A stretch of DNA of 64,000 bases from the NCBI GenBank assembly GCA_963966185.1, contig CAWZYM010000139.1, positions 620,001 to 684,000 of the forward strand. The letters run 5' to 3'. This stretch comes from Rhabditoides inermis. Taxonomy: Eukaryota > Nematoda > Chromadorea > Rhabditida > Rhabditidae. Position numbers and translations under genes: made by a program. This document shows, in pieces, positions 10,724 to 23,515 of the stretch. Numbering within the stretch: the first letter of the stretch is position 1; each line of letters starts with the position of its first letter. A model generated the notes under the pieces. It saw nothing but the letters and a program-made list of their open reading frames with translations, was not told the DNA's origin and searched no databases.

Positions 10724-13032
10724 TTATCGTTCATCTCTCTCTTTCTCCCCCTCTCTCCCTCTCTTCTCTTGCCCCAGTCTTCTCGCTACCAAGGGCAAGA
10801 GCACCATGTATTTTGAAACGTGAGCACACAACGGTCCTGTATCTTTGCAGGAGTCAAGCTTCAGATAGATACAACCGATCCTAGATCGGTCGTCGAATAT
10901 GCACAGACAGAACACCTCGATTTACGTTAGGAAGAAGCCCATTGTTTTTTCATACATTTCGGGTTTTTCAAAAAGTATAATTTGAATGCGAATAGAAGAC
11001 CCAGTTGCAGTTGTGTATAACTCTCACAAGTGCTTGTGAATGAAAAAAAGTAATCGTTCATCTCTCTCTTTCTCCCCCTCTCTCCCTCTTTTCTCTTGCC
11101 CCAGTCTCCTCGCTACCAAGGGCAAGAGCACCATGTATTTTGAAACGTGAGCACACAACGGTCCTGTATCTTCGCAGGAGTCAAGCTTCAGATAGCTACA
11201 ACCGATCCTAGATCGGTCGTCGAATATGCACAGACAGAACACCTCGATCTACCTTTACGAAGAAGACCATTGTTTATTGTATTTCAGACATTTCGGGTTT
11301 TTCAAAAAGTATATTTTGAATGCGAATAGAAGGCCCAGTTGCAATTGTGAATAACTCTCACAAGTGCTTGTGAATGAAAAGTTATCGTTCATCTCTCTCT
11401 TTCTCCCCCTCTCTCCCTCTTTTCTCTTGCCCCAGTCTCCTCGCTACCAAGGGCAAGAGCACCATGTATTTTGAAACGTGAGCACACAACGGTCCTGTAT
11501 CTTCGCAGGAGTCAAGCTTCAGATAGCTACAACCGATCCTAGATCGGTCGTCGAATATGCACAGACAGAAAACATCGATTTTCGTTACGAAAAAGCCCAT
11601 TGTTTTTTTCATACATTTCGGGTTTTTCAAAAAGTATAATTTGAATGCGAATAGAAGACCCAGTTGCAGTTGTGTATAACTCTCACAAGTGCTTGTGAAT
11701 GAAAAAAGTAATCGTTCATCTCTCTCTTTCTCCCCCTCTCTCCCTCTCTTCTCTTGCAGCAGTCTCCTCGCTACCAAGGGCGAGAGCACCATGTATTTTG
11801 TAACGTGAGCACACAACGGTCCTGTATCTTTGCAGGAGTCAAGCTTCAGATAGATACAACCGATCCTAGATCGGTCGTCGAATATGCACAGACAGAACAC
11901 CTCGATTTACGTTAGGAAGAAGCCCATTGTTTTTTTTTCAGAAATTTCGGGTTTTTCTGAAAGTATAATTTGAATGCAAATAGAAGACCCAGTTGCAGTT
12001 GTGTCCAACTCTCACAAGTGCTTGTGAATGAAAAAGTTATCGTTTATCTCTCTCTTTCTCCCCTTCTCTCCCTCTCTTCCCTTGCCCCAGTCTCCTCGCT
12101 ACCAAGGGCGAGAGCACCATGTATTTTGAAACGTGAGCACACAACGGTCCTGTATCTTCGCGGGAGTCAAGCTTCAGATAGCTACAACCGATCCTAGTTC
12201 GGTCGTCGAATATGCACAGACAGAACACCTCGATCTACCTTTACAAAGAAGACCATTGTTTATTGTATTTCAAATATTTCGGGTTTTTCAAAAAGTATAT
12301 TTTGAATGCGAATAGAAGGCCCAGTTGCAGTTGTGTATAGTTCTCACAAGTGCTTGTGAATGAAAAGTTATCGTTCATCTCTCTCTTTCTCCCCCTCTCT
12401 CCCTCTCTTCTCTTGCCCCAGTCTCCTCGCTACCAAAGGCAAGAGCACCATGTATTTTGAAACGTGAGCACACAACGGTCCTGTATCTTTGCAGGAGTCA
12501 AGCTTCAGATAGCTACAACCGATCCTAGATCGGTCGTCGAATATGCACAGACAGAACACCTCGATCTACCTTTACGAAGAAGACCATTGTTTATTGTATT
12601 TCAGACATTTCGGGTTTTTCAAAAAGTATATTTTGAATGCGATGAGAAGACCCAGTTGCAGTTGTGTATAACTCTCACAAGTGCTTGTAGATGAAAAAAA
12701 GTAATCGTTCATCTCTCTCTTTCTCCCCCTCTCTCCCTCTCTTCTCTTGCAGCAGTCTCCTCGCTACCAAGGGCGAGAGCACCATGTATTTTGAAACGTG
12801 AGCACACAACGGTCCTGTATCTTTGCAGGAGTCAAGCTTCAGATAGATACAACCGATCCTAGATCGGTCGTCGAATATGCACAGACAGAACACCTCGATT
12901 TACGTTAGGAAGAAGCCCATTGTTTTTTTTTTCTCAGACATTTCGGGTTTTTCTGAAAGTATAATTTGAATGCAAATAGAAGACCCAGTTGCAGTTGTGT
13001 CCAACTCTCACAAGTGCTTGTGAATGAAAAAG
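10724..13032 (+). repeat. Mixed block containing left-domain unit types
   Basis: Unit starts are 10724, 11051, 11382, 11709, 12037, 12368 and 12702, with lengths 327, 331, 327, 328, 331, 334 and 331. The units at 11051 and 12368 are of the left-hand D-like type (TATTTCAGAC). The unit at 11382 has the CATACATTTC of the left domain. The C-like units at 11709 and 12702 read TTGCAGCAGTC instead of TTGCCCCAGTC. The unit at 12702 has a poly(T) of about ten bases (near 12921), and 12368 ends with the GTAGATGAAAAAA tail. This patch looks like older material inside the younger higher-order domain. Confidence 0.8.
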
Positions 13033-14009
13033 TTATCGTTTATCTCTCTCTTTCTCCCCCTCTCTACCTCTCTTCTCTTGCCCCAGTCTTCTCGCTACCA
13101 AGGGCAAGAGCACCATGTATTTTGAAACGTGAGCACACAACGGTCCTGTATCTTTGCAAGAGTCAAGCTTCAGATAGCTACAACCGATCCTAGATCGGTC
13201 GTCGAATATGCACAGACAGAACTCATCGATTTTCGTTACGAAAAAGCCCAATGTTTTTTTCAGACAGTTCGGGTTTTTCAAAAGGATACTTTGATTGCGA
13301 ATAGAAGACTCAATCGCAGTTGTGTATAACTCTCACAAGTGCTTGTGAATGAAAAAGTTATCGTTCATCTCTCTCTTTCTCCCCTTCTCTCCCTCTCTTC
13401 TCTTGCCCCAGTCTCCTCGCTACCAAGGGCAAGAGCACCATGTATTTTGAAACGTGAGCACACAACGGTCCTGTATCTTCGCAGGAGTCAAGCTTCAGAT
13501 AGCTACAACCGATCCTAGATCGGTCGTCGAATATGCACAGACAGAAAACATCGATTTTCGTTACGAAAAAGCCCATTGTTTTTCTCAGACATTTCGGGTT
13601 TTTCAAAATGTATAATTTGAATGCGAACAGAAGACCCAGTTGCAGTTGTGTATAATTCTCATAAGTGCTTTTGAATGAACAAGTTATCGTTCATCTCTCT
13701 CTTTCTCCCCTTCTCTCCCTCTCTTCTCTTGCCCCAGTCTCCTCGCTACCAAGGGCGAGAGCACCATGTATTTTGAAACGTGAGCACACAACGGTCCTGT
13801 AACTTTGCAGGAGTCAAGCTTCAGATAGATACAACCGATCCTAGATTGGTCGTCGAATATGCACAGACAGAACACCTCGATTTACGTTAGGAAGAAGACC
13901 ATTGTTTTTTTCAGACATTTCGGGTTTTTCTGAAAGTATAATTTGAATGCAAATAGAAGACCCAGTTGCAGTTGTGTCCAACTCTCACAAGTGCTTGTGA
14001 ATGAAAAAG
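13033..14009 (+). repeat. A-B-C segment, second copy
   Basis: Units start at 13033 (A), 13358 (B) and 13684 (C). They match 8764-9740 at an offset of 4,269 with very few differences, including the shared TTTGCAAGAG. The similarity continues through 14010-14993 (A, D, E). Confidence 0.87.
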
Positions 14010-16180
14010 TTATCGTTTATCTCTCTCTTTCTCCCCCTCTCTACCTCTCTTCTCTTGCCCCAGTCTTCTCGCTACCAAGGGCAAGAGCACCATGTATTTT
14101 GAAACGTGAGCACACAACGGTCCTGTATCTTTGCAGGAGTCAAGCTTCAGATAGCTACAACCGATCCTAGATCGGTCGTCGAATATGCACAGACAGAACT
14201 CATCGATTTTCGTTACGAAAAAGCCCAATGTTTTTTTCAGACAGTTCGGGTTTTTCAAAAGGATACTTTGATTGCGAATAGAAGACTCAATCGCAGTTGT
14301 GTATAACTCTCACAAGTGCTTGTGAATGAAAAAGTTATCGTTCATCTCTCTCTTTCTCCCCTTCTCTCCCTCTCTTCCGTTGCCCCAGTCTCCTCGCTAC
14401 CAAGGGCGAGAGCACCATGTATTTTGAAACGTGAGCACACAACGGTCCTGTATCTTTGCAGGAGTCAAACTTCAGATAGCTACAACCGATCCTAGTTCGG
14501 TCGTAGAATATGCACAGACAGAACACCTCGATCTACCTTTACGAAGAAGACCATTGTTTATTGTATTTCAAACATTTCGGGTTTTTCAAAAAGTATATTT
14601 TGAATGCAAATAGAAGACCCAGTTGCAGTTGTGTATAACTCTCACAAATGCTTGTGAATGAAAAGTTATCGTTCATCTCTCTCTTTCTCCCCCTCTCTCC
14701 CTCTCTTCTCTTGCCCCAGTCTCCTCGCTACCAAGGGCGAGAGCACCATGTATTTTGAAACGTGAGAACACAACGGTCCTGTATCTTTGCAGGAGTCAAG
14801 CTTCAAATAGCTACAACCGATCCTAGATCGGTCGTCGAATATGCACAGACAGAACACCTCGATCTACCTTTACGAAAAAGCCCAATGTTTTTTTTCAGAC
14901 ATTTCGGTTTTTCTAAAAAGTATAATTTGAATGCGAATAGAAGATCCAATTGCAAATGTGTATAACTCTCACAAGTGCTTGTGAATGAAAAAGTTATCGT
15001 TCATCTCTCTCTTTCTCCCCCTCTCTCCCTCTCTTCTCTTGCCCCAGTCTCCTCGCTACCAAGGGCGAGAGCACCATGTAATTTGAAACGTGAGCACACA
15101 ACGGTCCTGTATCTTCGCAGGAGTCAAGCTTCAGATAGCTACAACCGATCCTAGATCGGTCGTCGAATATGCACAGACAGAACTCATCGATTTTCGTTAC
15201 AAAAAAGCCCATTGTTTTTTTCAGACATTTCGGGTTTTTCAAAAAGTATAATTTGAATGCGAATAGAAGACCCAATTGCAGTTGTGTATAACACTCACAC
15301 TTGTTCGTGAATGAAAAAAATATCGTTCATCTCTCTCTGTCTCCCCCTCTCTCCCTCTCTTCCCTTGCCCCAGTCTCCTCGCTACCAAGGGCGAGAGCAC
15401 CATGTATTTTGAAACGTGAGCACTGTATTTCAGACTTTTCGGGTTTTTCAAAAAGTATAATTTGAATGCGAATAGAAGACCCAGTTGCAGTTGTGTATAA
15501 CTCTCACAAGTGCTTTTGAATGAAAAAGTTATCGTTTATCTCTCTCTTTCTCCCCCTCTCTACCTCTCTTCTCTTGCCCCAGTCTCCTCGCTACCAAGGG
15601 CAAGAGCACCATGTATTTTGAAACGTGAGCACACAACGGTCCTGTATCTTCGCAGGAGTCAAGCTTCAGATAGCTACAACCGATCCTAGATCGGTCGTCG
15701 AATATGCACAGACAGAAAACATCGATTTTCGTTACGAAAAAGCCCATTGTTTTTCTCAGACATTTCGGGTTTTTCAAAATGTATAATTTGAATGCGAACA
15801 GAAGACCCAGTTGCAGTTGTGTATATTTCTCATAAGTGCTTTTGAATGAACAAGTTATCGTTCATCTCTCTCTTTCTCCTCTTCTCTCCCTCTCTTCTCT
15901 TGCCCCAGTCTCCTCGCTACCAAGGGCGAGAGCACCATGTATTTTGAAACGTGAGCACACAACGGTCCTGTATCTTTGCAGGAGTCAAGCTTCAGATAGA
16001 TACAACCGATCCTAGATTAGTCGTCGAATATGCACAGACAGAACACCTCGATTTACGTTAGGAAGAAGCCCATTGTTTTTTTCAGACATTTCGGGTTTTT
16101 CTGAAAGTATAATTTGAATGCAAATAGAAGACCCAGTTGCAGTTGTGTCCAACTCTCACAAGTGCTTGTGAATGAAAAAG
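14010..16180 (+). repeat. Complete seven-unit higher-order repeat A-D-E-F-S-B-C
   Basis: Unit starts are 14010 A, 14335 D, 14666 E, 14994 F, 15321 S, 15529 B and 15855 C, total 2,171 bp. From the D unit on it matches 20483-22328 at an offset of exactly 6,148. Shared private changes include TTACAAAAAAGCC in F, GTATATTTCTC at the end of B, and GATTAGTCG in C. Confidence 0.92.
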
Positions 16181-16507
16181 TTATCGTTTATCTCTCTCTT
16201 TCTCCCCCTCTCTACCTCTCTTCTCTTGCCCCAGTCTTCTCGCTACCAAGGGCAAGAGCACCATGTATTTTGAAACGTGAGCACACAACGGTCCTGTATC
16301 TTTGCAGGAGTCAAGCTTCAGATAGCTACAACCGATCCTAGATCGGTCGTCGAATATGCACAGACAGAACTCATCGTTTTTCGTAACGAAAAAGCCCATT
16401 GTTTTTTTCAGACATTTCGGGTTTTTCAAAAAGTATAATTTGAATGCGAATAGAAGACCCAATTGCAGTTGTGTATAACACTCACACTTGTTCGTGAATG
16501 AAAAAAA
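16181..16507 (+). repeat. Hybrid A/F unit
   Basis: The front half is type A (AGTCTTCTCG, CTTTGCAGG). The back half is type F (CCCATTG, CAGACATTTC, ACACTCACACTTGTTCG). The switch lies between about 16308 and 16396. It carries the private TTTTTCGTAACG, also found in its sister at 22329. Normal A units continue into D, whereas this hybrid is followed by S as F normally is, so it marks an unequal exchange that dropped D, E and most of F. Confidence 0.85.
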
Positions 16508-18646
16508 TATCGTTCATCTCTCTCTGTCTCCCCCTCTCTCCCTCTCTTCCCTTGCCCCAGTCTCCTCGCTACCAAGGGCGAGAGCACCATGTATTTTGAA
16601 ACGTGAGCACTGTATTTCAGACTTTTCGGGTTTTTCAAAAAGTATATTTTGAATGCGAATAGAAGACCCAGTTGCAGTTGTGTATAACTCTCACAAGTGC
16701 TTTTGAATGAAAAAGTTATCGTTTATCTCTCTCTTTCTCCCCCTCTCTACCTCTCTTCTCTTGCCCCAGTCTCCTCGCTACCAAGGGCAAGAGCACCATG
16801 TATTTTGAAACGTGAGCACACAACGGTCCTGTATCTTCGCAGGAGTCAAGCTTCAGATAGCTACAACCGATCCTAGATCGGTCGTCGAATATGCACAGAC
16901 AGAAAACATCGATTTTCGTTACGAAAAAGCCCATTGTTTTTCTCAGACATTTCGGGTTTTTCAAAATGTATAATTTGAATGCGAACAGAAGACCCAGTTG
17001 CAGTTGTGTATAATTCTCATAAGTGCTTTTGAATGAACAAGTTATCGTTCATCTCTCTCTTTCTCCTCTTCTCTCCCTCTCTTCTCTTGCCCCAGTCTCC
17101 TCGCTACCAAGGGCGAGAGCACCATGTATTTTGAAACGTGAGCACTGTATTTCAGACTTTTCGGGTTTTTCAAAAAGTATAATTTGAATGCGAATAGAAG
17201 ACCCAGTTGCAGTTGTGTATAACTCTCACAAGTGCTTTTGAATGAAAAAGTTATCGTTTATCTCTCTCTTTCTCCCCCTCTCTACCTCTCTTCTCTTGCC
17301 CCAGTCTCCTCGCTACCAAGGGCGAGAGCACCATGTAATTTGAAACGTGAGCACACAACGGTCCTGTATCTTCGCAGGAGTCAAGCTTCAAATAGCTACA
17401 ACCGATCCTAGATCGGTCGTCAAATATGCACAGACAGAACTCATCGATTTTCGTTACGAAAAAGCCCATTGTTTTTTTCAGACATTTCGGGTTTTTCAAA
17501 AAGTATAATTTGAATGCGAATAGAAGACCCAATTGCAGTTGTGTATAACACTCACACTTGTTCGTGAATGAAAAAAATATCGTTCATCTCTCTCTGTCTC
17601 CCCCTCTCTCCCTCTCTTCCCTTGCCCCAGTCTCCTCGCTACCAAGGGCGAGAGCACCATGTATTTTGAAACGTGAGCACTGTATTTCAGACTTTTCGGG
17701 TTTTTCAAAAAGTATAATTTGAATGCGAATAGAAGACCCAGTTGCAGTTGTGTATAACTCTCACAAGTGCTTTTGAATGAAAAAGTTATCGTTTATCTCT
17801 CTCTTTCTCCCCCTCTCTACCTCTCTTCTCTTGCCCCAGTCTCCTCGCTACCAAGGGCAAGAGCACCATGTATTTTGAAACGTGAGCACACAACGGTCCT
17901 GTATCTTCGCAGGAGTCAAGCTTCAGATAGCTACAACCGATCCTAGATCGGTCGTCGAATATGCACAGACAGAAAACATCGATTTTCGTTACGAAAAAGC
18001 CCATTGTTTTTCTCAGACATTTCGGGTTTTTCAAAATGTATAATTTGAATGCGAACAGAAGACCCAGTTGCAGTTGTGTATATTTCTCATAAGTGCTTTT
18101 GAATGAACAAGTTATCGTTCATCTCTCTCTGTCTCCCCCTCTCTCCCTCTCTTCCCTTGCCCCAGTCTCCTCGCTACCAAGGGCGAGAGCACCATGTATT
18201 TTGAAACGTGAGCACTGTATTTCAGACTTTTCGGGTTTTTCAAAAAGTATAATTTGAATGCGAATAGAAGACCCAGTTGCAGTTGTGTATAACTCTCACA
18301 AGTGCTTTTGAATGAAAAAGTTATCGTTTATCTCTCTCTTTCTCCCCCTCTCTACCTCTCTTCTCTTGCCCCAGTCTCCTCGCTACCAAGGGCAAGAGCA
18401 CCATGTATTTTGAAACGTGAGCACACAACGGTCCTGTATCTTCGCAGGAGTCAAGCTTCAGATAGCTACAACCGATCCTAGATCGGTCGTCGAATATGCA
18501 CAGACAGAAAACATCGATTTTCGTTACGAAAAAGCCCATTGTTTTTCTCAGACATTTCGGGTTTTTCAAAATGTATAATTTGAATGCGAACAGAAGACCC
18601 AGTTGCAGTTGTGTATATTTCTCATAAGTGCTTTTGAATGAACAAG
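16508..18646 (+). repeat. 535-bp two-unit tandem block (short plus full-length)
   Basis: Unit starts are 16508 S, 16716 B, 17042 S, 17251 F, 17578 S, 17786 B, 18112 S and 18321 B. The short-full pair repeats four times with spacing of 534-536 bp. The S at 17042 has a C-type front (TTTCTCCTCTTCTC). The unit at 17251 has a B-type front on an F body (ATGTAATTTG), with private changes CTTCAAATAG and GTCAAATATG. Every other unit here is short, the highest density of short units in the window. Confidence 0.9.
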
Positions 18647-20157
18647 TTATCGTTCATCTCTCTCTTTCTCCTCTTCTCTCCCTCTCTTCTCTTGCCCCAG
18701 TCTCCTCGCTACCAAGGGCGAGAGCACCATGTATTTTGAAACGTGAGCACACAACGGTCCTGTATCTTTGCAGGAGTCAAGCTTCAGATAGCTACAACCG
18801 ATCCTAGATTGGTCGTCGAATATGCACAGACAGAACTCATCGATTTTCGTTACGAAAAAGCCCAATGTTTTTTTCAGACAGTTCGGGTTTTTCAAAAGGA
18901 TACTTTGATTGCGAATAGAAGACTCAATCGCAGTTGTGTATAACTCTCACAAGTGCTTGTGAATGAAAAAGTTATCGTTCATCTCTCTCTTTCTCCCCCT
19001 CTCTCCCTCTCTTCTCTTGCCCCAGTCTCCTCGCTACCAAGGGCGAGAGCACCATGCATTTTGAAACGTGAGCACACAACGGTCCTGTATCTTCGCAGGA
19101 GTCAAGCTTCAGATAGCTACAACCGATCCTAGATCGGTCGTCGAATATGCACAGACAGAACTCATCGATTTTCGTTACGAAAAAGCCCATTGTTTTTTTC
19201 AGACATTTCGGTTTTTCAAAAAGTATAATTTGAATGCGAATAGAAGACCCAATTGCAGTTGTGTATAACACTCACACTTGTTCGTGAATGAAAAAAATAT
19301 CGTTCATCTCTCTCTGTCTCCCCCTCTCTCCCTCTCTTCCCTTGCCCCAGTCTCCTCGCTACCAAGGGCGAGAGCACCATGTATTTTGAAACGTGAGCAC
19401 TGTATTTCAGACTTTTCGGGTTTTTCAAAAAGTATATTTTGAATGCGAATAGAAGACCCAGTTGCAGTTGTGTATAACTCTCACAAGTGCTTTTGAATGA
19501 AAAAGTTATCGTTTATCTCCCTCTTTCTCCCCCTCTCTACCTCTCTTCTCTTGCCCCAGTCTCCTCGCTACCAAGGGCAAGAGCACCATGTATTTTGAAA
19601 CGTGAGCACACAACGGTCCTGTATCTTCGCAGGAGTCAAGCTTCAGATAGCTACAACCGATTCTAGATCGGTCGTCGAATATGCACAGACAGAAAACATC
19701 GATTTTCGTTACGAAAAAGCTCATTGTTTTTCTCAGACATTTCGGGTTTTTCAAAATGTATAATTTGAATGCGAACAGAAGACCCAGTTGCAGTTGTGTA
19801 TAATTCTCATAAGTGCTTTTGAATGAACAAGTTATTGTTCATCTCTCTCTTTCTCCTCTTCTCTCCCTCTCTTCTCTTGCCCCAGTCTCCTCGCTACCAA
19901 GGGCGAGAGCACCATGTATTTTGAAACGTGAGCACACAACGGTCCTGTATCTTTGCAGGAGTCAAGCTTCAGATAGATACAACCGATCCTAGATTGGTCG
20001 TCGAATATGCACAGACAGAACACCTCGATTTACGTTAGGAAGAAGCCCATTGTTTTTTTCAGACATTTCGGGTTTTTCTGAAAGTATAATTTGAATGCAA
20101 ATAGAAGACCCAGTTGCAGTTGTGTCCAACTCTCACAAGTGCTTGTGAATGAAAAAG
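18647..20157 (+). repeat. Hybrid C/A unit followed by F-S-B-C
   Basis: Unit starts are 18647 (C front, A back), 18972 (F-like with ATGCATTTTG and a one-base-shorter TTTCGGTTTTTC), 19298 S, 19506 B and 19832 C. The unit at 18647 keeps the C variant GATTGGTCG and then takes AACTCATCG of type A, so the switch is between about 18813 and 18834. The B at 19506 has private changes ATCTCCCTC and CGATTCTAG. Confidence 0.85.
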
Positions 20158-22328
20158 TTATCGTTCATCTCTCTCTTTCTCCCCCTCTCTCCCTCTTTTC
20201 TCTTGCCCCAGTCTCCTCGCTACCAAGGGCAAGAGCACCATGTATTTTGAAACGTGAGCACACAACGGTCCTGTATCTTGGCAGGAGTCAAGCTTCAGAT
20301 AGTTACAACCGATCCTAGATCGGTCGTCGAATATGCACAGACAGAACTCATCGATTTTCGTTACGAAAAAGCCCAATGTTTTTTTCAGACAGTTCGGGTT
20401 TTTCAAAAGGATACTTTGATTGCGAATAGAAGACTCAATCGCAGTTGTGTATAACTCTCACAAGTGCTTGTGAATGAAAAAGTTATCGTTCATCTCTCTC
20501 TTTCTCCCCTTCTCTCCCTCTTTTCCGTTGCCCCAGTCTCCTCGCTACCAAGGGCGAGAGCACCATGTATTTTGAAACGTGAGCACACAACGGTCCTGTA
20601 TCTTTGCAGGAGTCAAACTTCAGATAGCTACAACCGATCCTAGTTCGGTCGTAGAATATGCACAGACAGAACACCTCGATCTACCTTTACGAAGAAGACC
20701 ATTGTTTATTGTATTTCAAACATTTCGGGTTTTTCAAAAAGTATATTTTGAATGCAAATAGAAGACCCAGTTGCAGTTGTGTATAACTCTCACAAATGCT
20801 TGTGAATGAAAAGTTATCGTTCATCTCTCTCTTTCTCCCCCTCTCTCCCTCTCTTCTCTTGCCCCAGTCTCCTCGCTACCAAGGGCGAGAGCACCATGTA
20901 TTTTGAAACGTGAGAACACAACGGTCCTGTATCTTTGCAGGAGTCAAGCTTCAAATAGCTACAACCGATCCTAGATCGGTCGTCGAATATGCACAGACAG
21001 AACACCTCGATCTACCTTTACGAAAAAGCCCAATGTTTTTTTTCAGACATTTCGGTTTTTCTAAAAAGTATAATTTGAATGCGAATAGAAGATCCAATTG
21101 CAAATGTGTATAACTCTCACAAGTGCTTGTGAATGAAAAAGTTATCGTTCATCTCTCTCTTTCTCCCCCTCTCTCCCTCTCTTCTCTTGCCCCAGTCTCC
21201 TCGCTACCAAGGGCGAGAGCACCATGTAATTTGAAACGTGAGCACACAACGGTCCTGTATCTTCGCAGGAGTCAAGCTTCAGATAGCTACAACCGATCCT
21301 AGATCGGTCGTCGAATATGCACAGACAGAACTCATCGATTTTCGTTACAAAAAAGCCCATTGTTTTTTTCAGACATTTCGGGTTTTTCAAAAAGTATAAT
21401 TTGAATGCGAATAGAAGACCCAATTGCAGTTGTGTATAACACTCACACTTGTTCGTGAATGAAAAAAATATCGTTCATCTCTCTCTGTCTCCCCCTCTCT
21501 CCCTCTCTTCCCTTGCCCCAGTCTCCTCGCTACCAAGGGCGAGAGCACCATGTATTTTGAAACGTGAGCACTGTATTTCAGACTTTTCGGGTTTTTCAAA
21601 AAGTATAATTTGAATGCGAATAGAAGACCCAGTTGCAGTTGTGTATAACTCTCACAAGTGCTTTTGAATGAAAAAGTTATCGTTTATCTCTCTCTTTCTC
21701 CCCCTCTCTACCTCTCTTCTCTTGCCCCAGTCTCCTCGCTACCAAGGGCAAGAGCACCATGTATTTTGAAACGTGAGCACACAACGGTCCTGTATCTTCG
21801 CAGGAGTCAAGCTTCAGATAGCTACAACCGATCCTAGATCGGTCGTCGAATATGCACAGACAGAAAACATCGATTTTCGTTACGAAAAAGCCCATTGTTT
21901 TTCTCAGACATTTCGGGTTTTTCAAAATGTATAATTTGAATGCGAACAGAAGACCCAGTTGCAGTTGTGTATATTTCTCATAAGTGCTTTTGAATGAACA
22001 AGTTATCGTTCATCTCTCTCTTTCTCCTCTTCTCTCCCTCTCTTCTCTTGCCCCAGTCTCCTCGCTACCAAGGGCGAGAGCACCATGTATTTTGAAACGT
22101 GAGCACACAACGGTCCTGTATCTTTGCAGGAGTCAAGCTTCAGATAGATACAACCGATCCTAGATTAGTCGTCGAATATGCACAGACAGAACACCTCGAT
22201 TTACGTTAGGAAGAAGCCCATTGTTTTTTTCAGACATTTCGGGTTTTTCTGAAAGTATAATTTGAATGCAAATAGAAGACCCAGTTGCAGTTGTGTCCAA
22301 CTCTCACAAGTGCTTGTGAATGAAAAAG
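20158..22328 (+). repeat. Complete seven-unit higher-order repeat A-D-E-F-S-B-C
   Basis: Unit starts are 20158 A, 20483 D, 20814 E, 21142 F, 21469 S, 21677 B and 22003 C, total 2,171 bp. The A unit is unusual, reading ATCTTGGCAGG and ATAGTTACAAC. The rest is nearly identical to 14335-16180. Confidence 0.92.
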
Positions 22329-23515
22329 TTATCGTTTATCTCTCTCTTTCTCCCCCTCTCTACCTCTCTTCTCTTGCCCCAGTCTTCTCGCTACCAAGGG
22401 CAAGAGCACCATGTATTTTGAAACGTGAGCACACAACGGTCCTGTATCTTTGCAGGAGTCAAGCTTCAGATAGCTACAACCGATCCTAGATCGGTCGTCG
22501 AATATGCACAGACAGAACTCATCGTTTTTCGTAACGAAAAAGCCCATTGTTTTTTTCAGACATTTCGGGTTTTTCAAAAAGTATAATTTGAATGCGAATA
22601 GAAGACCCAATTGCAGTTGTGTATAACACTCACACTTGTTCGTGAATGAAAAAAATATCGTTCATCTCTCTCTGTCTCCCCCTCTCTCCCTCTCTTCCCT
22701 TGCCCCAGTCTCCTCGCTACCAAGGGCGAGAGCACCATGTATTTTGAAACGTGAGCACTGTATTTCAGACTTTTCGGGTTTTTCAAAAAGTATATTTTGA
22801 ATGCGAATAGAAGACCCAGTTGCAGTTGTGTATAACTCTCACAAGTGCTTTTGAATGAAAAAGTTATCGTTTATCTCTCTCTTTCTCCCCCTCTCTACCT
22901 CTCTTCTCTTGCCCCAGTCTCCTCGCTACCAAGGGCAAGAGCACCATGTATTTTGAAACGTGAGCACACAACGGTCCTGTATCTTCGCAGGAGTCAAGCT
23001 TCAGATAGCTACAACCGATCCTAGATCGGTCGTCGAATATGCACAGACAGAAAACATCGATTTTCGTTACGAAAAAGCCCATTGTTTTTCTCAGACATTT
23101 CGGGTTTTTCAAAATGTATAATTTGAATGCGAACAGAAGACCCAGTTGCAGTTGTGTATAATTCTCATAAGTGCTTTTGAATGAACAAGTTATCGTTCAT
23201 CTTTCTCTTTCTCCTCTTCTCTCCCTCTCTTCTCTTGCCCCAGTCTCCTCGCTACCAAGGGCGAGAGCACCATGTATTTTGAAACGTGAGCACACAACGG
23301 TCCTGTATCTTTGCAGGAGTCAAGCTTCAGATAGATACAACCGATCCTAGATTGGTCGTCGAATATGCACAGACAGAACACCTCGATTTACGTTAGGAAG
23401 AAGCCCATTGTTTTTTTCAGACATTTCGGGTTTTTCTGAAAGTATAATTTGAATGCAAATAGAAGACCCAGTTGCAGTTGTGTCCAACTCTCACAAGTGC
23501 TTGTGAATGAAAAAG
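22329..23515 (+). repeat. Four-unit derivative A/F-S-B-C, 1,187 bp
   Basis: Unit starts are 22329 (hybrid A/F), 22656 S, 22864 B and 23190 C. It is the counterpart of 16181-17041 and shares TTTTTCGTAACG. Here the C unit is complete and leads into A at 23516, whereas at 17042 the C front runs into a short unit. The copy at 17042 is therefore the further rearranged one. Confidence 0.88.

Noticed and set aside
12921..12933. Poly(T) length changes (6 to about 10 T) as separate features
   Set aside because: Homopolymer length varies throughout the array and is also the commonest long-read error, so it is not informative alone.
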